This document shows, piece by piece, positions 35,037 through 39,415 of a stretch of 39,415 nucleotides of DNA; position 1 is the first letter of the stretch, and every line of letters begins with the position of its first letter. A program made the position numbers and the translations under genes. The stretch spans positions 1 to 39,415 of the forward strand of contig JAFWRA010000094.1 in assembly GCA_017508895.1 (NCBI GenBank). The letters are read 5' to 3'. The stretch comes from Bacteroidales bacterium (GTDB lineage: Bacteria > Bacteroidota > Bacteroidia > Bacteroidales > F082). Under the pieces are notes generated by a model. That model had not been told where the DNA came from. It saw nothing but the letters and a program-made list of their open reading frames with translations, and searched no databases.

Positions 35037-35044
35037 CAAAAATA
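35037..35044 (-). promoter_or_regulatory. -7 element (TATTTTTG) for the alpha-2-macroglobulin gene
   Basis: The complement of CAAAAATA. Predicted start about 35031, giving a short leader before either candidate ATG. Confidence 0.6.
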
Positions 35045-35118
35045 GGAAACCAATTCAAATAAAAAAAGCCATTTCGAAAAAAACAGCTTTTTTTGTTGAA
35101 ATTGCAGTAATAAAACCG

Positions 35119-35799
35119 CTAAAACTTCGCCTTAAACGTCATCCCTAAATAGAATCGGTCAACGGGTGCATTCACCTGCAAGTCGTTGTCCATACGGGCG
35201 AAAAGGGAAAGCGAGTATTGCCGCGCCAGCCGGTAATCCACCGAAAGCACCGTGCGTAGGTTGTCGAGGCCGCCTTTCTTGGGGTCGTTGGTGAGCCAAA
35301 ACAGCTCGGTCGAAAGGGCATACTTGAAACGGCTATTGGGTTGCTGGTAGACCACTTTCAGCCGGTTGCGCCAATACAGCCTCGGATTGACCCGATGCTC
35401 GCCCGTGCGCTCGTCCAAGAAGGTGCCGATGGCCTTGCTGCGCACCTGAAACTTGAAGCGGCGCCATTCCTCCGTGTAGGTCACCTGCAGACCCAAGCGG
35501 CCACGGTTCTCGTAATAGCCACGGTCGTTGTGGCGACGGATGTAGTCAGCGGTAAGGCCGATGTTCATGCGGTTGTGCAGACAGGTGTAATCCACCCCAA
35601 CGGAGTTAAGCCAACGGTCGAACTGGGTGAAGTCATGGTCGAAGCGCAGCTCCTCCTCCACCGACAAGCCAAAGGGACCACCCAAAGCCGCCTCTGCCTC
35701 AGCCGAGACAATGCCGCCGAAGTCGGTCGTGCGCTCGCTCTGCGCGAAGAGACTTGCCGACAGGAGCAATAATAATGATATGGTTAGTAACCTCTTCAT
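35119..35799 (-). CDS. DUF2490 outer-membrane beta-barrel protein
   Basis: 226 aa with a clear signal peptide (MKRLLTISLLLLLSASLFAQ). The mature part is a run of amphipathic strands alternating aromatic and charged residues (LSVEEELRFDHDF, VGVDYTCLHNRMNIGLTADYI, FKYALSTELFWLTN), ending in FYLGMTFKAKF with the C-terminal Phe expected for BAM substrates. This fits the DUF2490 family of Bacteroidota. Upstream lies a copy of the CTATGGCC inverted repeat and the DUF4956 gene, so co-transcription is uncertain. Function unknown; possible link to the polyphosphate polymerase genes by position only. Confidence 0.85.
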   Translation of the reverse strand: MKRLLTISLLLLLSASLFAQSERTTDFGGIVSAEAEAALGGPFGLSVEEELRFDHDFTQFDRWLNSVGVDYTCLHNRMNIGLTADYIRRHNDRGYYENRGRLGLQVTYTEEWRRFKFQVRSKAIGTFLDERTGEHRVNPRLYWRNRLKVVYQQPNSRFKYALSTELFWLTNDPKKGGLDNLRTVLSVDYRLARQYSLSLFARMDNDLQVNAPVDRFYLGMTFKAKF

Positions 35800-35810
35800 T
35801 TAATCATTTA

Positions 35811-35911
35811 CTATGGCCTATGATTATGGCTTATGGCCTTGGGCAGACCAAGAAAAGCATGAGACTATTTCTCACTTGGGACTGCCATAGGCCATCTGCC
35901 ATAGGCCATAG
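35811..35911. repeat. CTATGGCC-family inverted repeat, copy 1
   Basis: The arm 35811-35836 (CTATGGCCTATG...) pairs imperfectly with 35885-35911. Between them lie small hairpins CTTGG/CCAAG (35838-35852) and TGAGA/TCTCA (35860-35874). It fills the spacer between DUF4956 and DUF2490. A second copy lies on the other side of DUF4956. Confidence 0.75.
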
Positions 35912-35912
35912 T

Positions 35913-36641
35913 CTAACTATCAAAGTCTTTCAGCTTAGTTATCGTATCTATCGTATTCACCTCGCCGTCAATCGGCTTGTAGTACACCTTGACGAAAGCC
36001 ACATCGCGCAGGTAGTCGATATGCCCCACTTCCACCTTCGTGATGTCCAAGCCCGTGCGTTCGATAAGGTCGGCCTTCAGGTCTTCCTCCTTGCCGTGTT
36101 TGGTGTTCTCGATGCGGTCGTAGAGGATGATCTTCATGGCCGTGTGCTTCAGTATCTTCGTGCCGTCCAAGAGCCAGATAATCAGTACGATCATCAAGTT
36201 TACGGCAAGCAGCTCTATATAACTCGTCGAGAGTGCCATGCCGTTGACGATGCTCAGGCCCATCACCACGAAAAGGTAGGTCATCTCACGGATTTTGATG
36301 GTCTCCGTTCGGTAACGTATCATGCCGAAGATGGCAAAGAGGCCGAGGGCGTAGGCGATGTTCATCTTCATGTTCTCCATCAGCGAGATGATAAGGAAGA
36401 TGACCGCAGCAAACATGATGAAGGTGAAGTAATAGTCCTTGCGGTTGGCCTTCTTGTAGTAGAAGAAATGAATGATGACCCAGCAGACGAGGAGGTTGAA
36501 CACGAAGCGGATCAAGGTCGTCCAGAGGCTCTGGGCATCAAAGAGCGGCACGCCGAGGAAATCCATGGTCGATGCACCGCCGCCAAACTCGCGCGCAATG
36601 TCAGGGTCGAAGTCCTGCATGTTGATTTGTAGTAGATTCAT
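35913..36641 (-). CDS. DUF4956 membrane protein
   Basis: 242 aa. About four hydrophobic segments lie between residues 43 and 160 (FVFNLLVCWVIIHFFYY; FTFIMFAAVIFLIIS; ALGLFAIFGMIRYRTE; LLAVNLMIVLIIWLL), followed by a soluble C-terminal domain of about 80 residues. The block ALGLFAIFGMIRYRTETIKIRE is the DUF4956 signature. DUF4956 is repeatedly found beside VTC polyphosphate polymerases, as here, suggesting a membrane partner or channel for the polymer. The A-rich leader resembles that of the SPFH gene at 2751. Repeats of one family flank it on both sides. Confidence 0.92.
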   Translation of the reverse strand: MNLLQINMQDFDPDIAREFGGGASTMDFLGVPLFDAQSLWTTLIRFVFNLLVCWVIIHFFYYKKANRKDYYFTFIMFAAVIFLIISLMENMKMNIAYALGLFAIFGMIRYRTETIKIREMTYLFVVMGLSIVNGMALSTSYIELLAVNLMIVLIIWLLDGTKILKHTAMKIILYDRIENTKHGKEEDLKADLIERTGLDITKVEVGHIDYLRDVAFVKVYYKPIDGEVNTIDTITKLKDFDS

Positions 36642-36703
36642 ATTTGTTGATTGTTGATTGTTTAATTGTTTAATTGACTTCGTCGAATCTTCGATTTGTT
36701 GTT

Positions 36704-36788
36704 GGCCGATGGCTTATGGCTCGCTTCACCCAAGGCGTGACAACGGAACCTTTGAGGATAGTGGGCTATGAGCCATTAGCCATAGGCC
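36704..36788. repeat. CTATGGCC-family inverted repeat, copy 2, overlapping the VTC stop codon
   Basis: The arm 36704-36722 (GGCCGATGGCTTATGGCTC) pairs with 36770-36788 at 17 of 19 positions. The right arm encodes the last residues (AMAYG) and the stop codon of the VTC gene. Confidence 0.75.
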
Positions 36789-37543
36789 ATAGCTTTTAGC
36801 TTTTCAATTCTACGTAACTTCTTCTTAAACCGGTTCTGCTTCACCTCGGGGCGGGTCAGGCAGGTGCCGATGCAGTATTTGCTGACCTTGAACGGCCTGA
36901 TTCTCAATTCAAAGAGCACATCCTTCAGCAATGAGTGGGCACGACCGTCTTGCTTGAGTTCCATCACAGCGAGGGGAGCTATCGAGGCGGTGTGACCGTT
37001 GCGCAGGTTCTCGAAACGCAGGTTGCAATCGATGGTGAGACGCTCTGTTTTTTCGAAATTCACCAAGGTGATTCGGTCGAAGAGGGTGACCAGATGCGGG
37101 CTCAATGTGCTGATAGGGTAAGGTTGTTTCTCAGCCAAAAACGCAGCCGCCTCCGGGTTGTCCAAGATGTTGGGTATGGGTTCCACCTTGATGCGTTTCT
37201 TCTTCGTGCGCCCTTTGTTGTTCTTGTGTTTCACCTCGCAAAAGGTCAAGTGGGAGTCGACGTAGGTACGCACGCGCACCTTGTCGCGCACCAAGTGGCG
37301 GTCGTGGTGGATGAGGTACATCGTCAGCTCGGGCGTGTCGTAATACACGGTGTTGTAAGGCGAGAGCCGATTACCTTCCACTTCCTGGGCATAGTAGCTG
37401 TCGCGGATGCCCAACAAAATGGCGCGAAGCTGGTTCTCCGTCACCACATACTTCGTGTCGATGCGGTTCATTAGCTTCACGGCACTCATCTCGTCGAGCG
37501 TGATGGGCTTCATGCCTTGCACTATGCTGAGGATCTCTTCCAC
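36776..37543 (-). CDS. VTC-domain polyphosphate polymerase
   Basis: The preceding gene stops at 37549, so I choose GTG 37543 (VEEILSIVQG, 255 aa); ATG 37513 (MKPITLDEM, 245 aa) is the main alternative. The VTC tunnel motifs are present: MNRIDTKYVV, TVYYDT, DKVRVRTY with paired Arg, the FCEVKHK acidic/basic pair, KKKRIK, and VMELKQDGR near the end. A Lys/Arg-rich tail (RFKKKLRRIEKLKAMAYG) ends the protein. VTC enzymes make polyphosphate from ATP. It lies five bases after the secreted-protein gene and 134 bp before DUF4956, its usual partner. The C-terminus is written by repeat DNA. Confidence 0.9.
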   Translation of the reverse strand: MEEILSIVQGMKPITLDEMSAVKLMNRIDTKYVVTENQLRAILLGIRDSYYAQEVEGNRLSPYNTVYYDTPELTMYLIHHDRHLVRDKVRVRTYVDSHLTFCEVKHKNNKGRTKKKRIKVEPIPNILDNPEAAAFLAEKQPYPISTLSPHLVTLFDRITLVNFEKTERLTIDCNLRFENLRNGHTASIAPLAVMELKQDGRAHSLLKDVLFELRIRPFKVSKYCIGTCLTRPEVKQNRFKKKLRRIEKLKAMAYG

Positions 37544-37548
37544 AAGCT

Positions 37549-37977
37549 TTATTTGGGAACGTACTCGAAAGTCTTCACCGACTCCAGCTTGCCATTCGGA
37601 TAATAGTTCTTCTGGCATTTCTTGGAGCCATCCTCGTTGTATTCGAATTTCCTGATTCTGACCACTTTGTCGCGGTCGTTGTACTCGATTTCGCGCACCA
37701 CCTTAGCCGTGATGTCGCTGTTGGCGGGATACTCGCTCACCACACGCCATTTCTGTCCATAGCTGGCATATTCGATTTCCTCAATCTTTCGACCCAACTC
37801 ATCGTAGGTCGTCACGCGGTCGAGGAAGGCACGCTTGTCGCCTGCCGCCGTGTTCCATTCCTTCAGCACCATGCCTTTTCGGTTCTCACGCTTCTGGATG
37901 GTGCTCTCCGAGACCGACTGTGCCATACCGCACAAACTGATGGCAAACAAAGCCAAAACTATTGCTAAACGTTTCAT
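37549..37977 (-). CDS. Small secreted protein of unknown function
   Basis: 142 aa with a signal peptide (MKRLAIVLALFAISLCGMAQ). The mature part is built of repeated strand pairs with the pattern Y(D/N)xxG(R/K) (TTYDELGRKIEEIEY, REIEYNDRDKVVRIRKFEY, YYPNGKLESVKTFEY), like YD-repeat or YwqK-type beta-sheet proteins. It lies 10 bp after the lipoprotein gene and 5 bp before the VTC gene, so it is in one operon with them. No catalytic motif is seen. Confidence 0.8.
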   Translation of the reverse strand: MKRLAIVLALFAISLCGMAQSVSESTIQKRENRKGMVLKEWNTAAGDKRAFLDRVTTYDELGRKIEEIEYASYGQKWRVVSEYPANSDITAKVVREIEYNDRDKVVRIRKFEYNEDGSKKCQKNYYPNGKLESVKTFEYVPK

Positions 37978-37987
37978 ATCCTATCAA

Positions 37988-38722
37988 TTATAAGTTTATT
38001 CTGATTACAAAAGGTTCTTCAAGTTCGTAAATCTGTCCTGCTTCTCCCACGCTGACACTTTGGAACAGCAGCGACGGACACTCATTGCCGTCTTCGGTCA
38101 CGGTGAAAATCTCATACTCACCGGGCTGCAACTTCTGGAATGCGAATTTGCCATCCACGCCAGTGCGGGTATCATCGAAATACAGCTCCTCGCCTGCCTT
38201 GCGGATATATACCCGGTGCTCATAAGCCGGGCCTTCCGAATGATAGTACCAAACGCCATCGTCCTTGACATAATAGGCCGCCATTACCTGCCCTTTCACG
38301 ATGGATGTGCCGTATGCCTTGCCATCGTGGATGTAAAGCGTAGGCGCTTGTGCAACCGCTCCTCGCGTCAGATTGACCGTCTCGCTCACCGCCACCTTCT
38401 CGCCTGAAGGCAAGGTGGAATAGGAAAACACGGTATAGGCGCCGGGCAACAGGTATTCGAACTGATACATCCCTTCGGCATTCGTTTCCACGTCGTTACC
38501 GAAATAAGGCTCGTCGCCATAGACAATGAACACGTCAGTCTTGGCCGCCGCCATGGTGTCGGGAGTCAAGGTGTAGTCGTCGTCGGGATGGTGCACGAGC
38601 TTCACATAGCCTCGCACCGTGCCTGTGCCGCCTTCGCCTGGGCCTTTGTTGCACGCCGTCAACAGCAAAGCCGCCGCAAAGAGTGCCCATAATAATTTGA
38701 TTGTCTTATTCATATTCATCAA
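37988..38722 (-). CDS. Lipoprotein with two SdrD/CarboxypepD-like beta domains
   Basis: 244 aa; ATG 38713 (MNKTIKLLW) is an equally good start. Lipobox LLTAC. After a Gly-rich linker, two transthyretin-like domains follow. Each begins with a strand of the form GxVRGYVKL or GTSIVKGQVMAAYYV and holds a G-x-(F/Y)xF...LxPGxYxxF motif (MYQFEYLLPGAYTVFSY; KFAFQKLQPGEYEIFTV). Such domains occur in surface or periplasmic binding proteins. It heads the VTC operon, with a TAnnTTTG element just upstream. Role in the module unknown. Confidence 0.82.
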   Translation of the reverse strand: MMNMNKTIKLLWALFAAALLLTACNKGPGEGGTGTVRGYVKLVHHPDDDYTLTPDTMAAAKTDVFIVYGDEPYFGNDVETNAEGMYQFEYLLPGAYTVFSYSTLPSGEKVAVSETVNLTRGAVAQAPTLYIHDGKAYGTSIVKGQVMAAYYVKDDGVWYYHSEGPAYEHRVYIRKAGEELYFDDTRTGVDGKFAFQKLQPGEYEIFTVTEDGNECPSLLFQSVSVGEAGQIYELEEPFVIRINL

Positions 38723-38733
38723 AATTTGAGCTG

Positions 38734-38741
38734 CAAAGATA
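38734..38741 (-). promoter_or_regulatory. -7 element (TATCTTTG) heading the VTC operon
   Basis: The complement of CAAAGATA, 12 bp before ATG 38722 and 21 bp before ATG 38713. Confidence 0.65.
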
Positions 38742-38803
38742 AGGATTCAACGGTTTAAACGCGGAAAAATTATCCAATTATTGTGCCAGAGGGCAAAAAA
38801 AGG

Positions 38804-39415
38804 GGTTGTTACCTTCTTTGAACCGCCTCCCAAAGATTGACTACGTCGTATGCAGAGCATTTCCCGCCAACGCACTTGCCCCAGCTGGAATGACATGGGA
38901 GGCTGATTTGACGTGTTCTTCAGGTTGAGACAGGCAGCAGAAAGCATGTCATTCCTGCGCCGGATTGCGCGAGGGCATGGAATCTATGCTTTCTGATGCC
39001 GTCATTCATGGTTGTTATCTTCTTTGTGCCGCCTCCCATAGATTGACTACGTCGAATGCAGAGCATTTCCCTCCAACGCACTTGCCCCAGCTGGAATGAC
39101 ATGGGAGGCTGATTTTTACATGTTCTTCAGGTTGAAACAGGCAGCAGAAAGCATGTCATTCCAACACTGAGCAGAAACAGGCTCCAACAGCTATGTCATC
39201 CCCGCGGGGGTTGGTGGGCAAAGGCATGGGATCTATAGCTGTTGGGGCCGTCATTCATGGTTTTTTCTTCTTTGACCCGCCTCCCATAGATTCCCGCCTA
39301 CGCACATACCCCCGCAGGAATGACATGGGAGGCTGGTTTTGACGTGTTCTTCAGGTTGAGACAGGCCTCTGCAGGAATGACATGGAAGGATGGCTGATTA
39401 CCTACACCTCGAACA
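38804..39415. repeat. Array of nested palindromic direct repeats, gene-free
   Basis: Three diverged direct-repeat units begin at 38804, 39010 and 39259 (GGTTGTT/GGTTTTT; periods 206 and 249). Each carries a pair GCCTCCCA ... TGGGAGGC (38825/38896; 39031/39099 region; 39279/39326). Between units lie further palindromes, CAGAAAGCAT/ATGCTTTCTG (38938-38947/38986-38995) and CCAACAGCTAT/ATAGCTGTTGG. GTCATTCC/GGAATGACAT motifs recur in both orientations. I see no credible gene in this stretch; the array runs off the window. Confidence 0.85.

Noticed and set aside
35754..36632. Plus-strand open frame of 292 codons
   Set aside because: It is antisense to the DUF4956 gene, crosses the repeat region, and has His/Val-rich shadow composition.
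38747..39102. Two small minus-strand open frames sharing the sequence MSFQLGQVRWREMLCIRR
   Set aside because: They are the same repeat DNA translated twice; no codon bias, promoter or domain supports coding.
38804..39378. Possible CRISPR array
   Set aside because: The units are long (206-249 bp), diverged and internally palindromic, and there are no short uniform spacers and no cas genes.

Overview
The window comes from a Bacteroidota genome, most likely an uncultured Bacteroidales. Four things point there: nearly every promoter I can see uses the Bacteroidetes -7 element TAnnTTTG, with a TTG/TTTG about 19-20 bp upstream in the best cases; genes have A-rich leaders instead of Shine-Dalgarno sites; the first gene ends in a type IX secretion (T9SS) sorting domain; and the tmRNA encodes the tag GENNYALAA. 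Most of the window is ordinary chromosome. There is no rRNA, CRISPR array or prophage. I see two tRNAs, one tmRNA, about 32 genes, one truncated gene, one coding remnant and a notable density of palindromic interspersed repeats.

Layout. 1-1.6 kb: 3' part of a T9SS-secreted protein, a perfect 19-bp terminator and tRNA-Val. 1.7-4.2 kb: a Tim44-like membrane protein and an SPFH/zinc-ribbon protein (possible envelope-stress pair), then tRNA-Gly. 4.3-5.5 kb: a LOG-family nucleotide hydrolase and a retropepsin-like protease, in tandem. 5.6-8.4 kb: a SUMF1-domain secreted protein, an NtrC-type response regulator without HTH, and a small secreted protein. 8.5-8.9 kb: tmRNA. 9-11.9 kb: small membrane protein, two alpha/beta hydrolases and a rhodanese-metallo-beta-lactamase lipoprotein. 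12.2-13.4 kb: an AAA (ATPase_2) protein behind a tandem hairpin repeat. 13.6-20.8 kb: a six-gene run guaB - small protein - double-parvulin PPIase - SurA_N-like lipoprotein - SurA - MoxR ATPase, closed by a 75-nt hairpin. 20.9-22.0 kb: a lipoprotein. 22.1-25.3 kb (minus): rsfS - ftsH - LUD protein. 25.3-25.9 kb: a KdsC-like HAD phosphatase. 26.0-35.0 kb (minus): a large alpha-2-macroglobulin lipoprotein and penicillin-binding protein 1C, normally neighbours, here separated by a truncated KilA-N gene and a REP-associated tyrosine transposase (RAYT) with its own hairpins. 35.1-38.7 kb (minus): lipoprotein - secreted protein - VTC polyphosphate polymerase - DUF4956 membrane protein - DUF2490 outer-membrane protein. 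38.7-39.4 kb: a gene-free array of nested palindromic repeats.

How the genes work together: the core theme is envelope biogenesis and quality control (periplasmic chaperones, FtsH, PBP1C with alpha-2-macroglobulin, SPFH/Tim44, MoxR), with GTP synthesis (guaB) at the head of the chaperone operon. The most unusual material is the palindromic DNA: a RAYT with flanking GTAG-associated hairpins whose arm supplies the new C-terminus of a broken KilA-N gene; a second hairpin family flanking the DUF4956 gene; a third family at 20.85 kb with partial relatives at 2.7 and 4.3 kb; and the composite array at the right edge.
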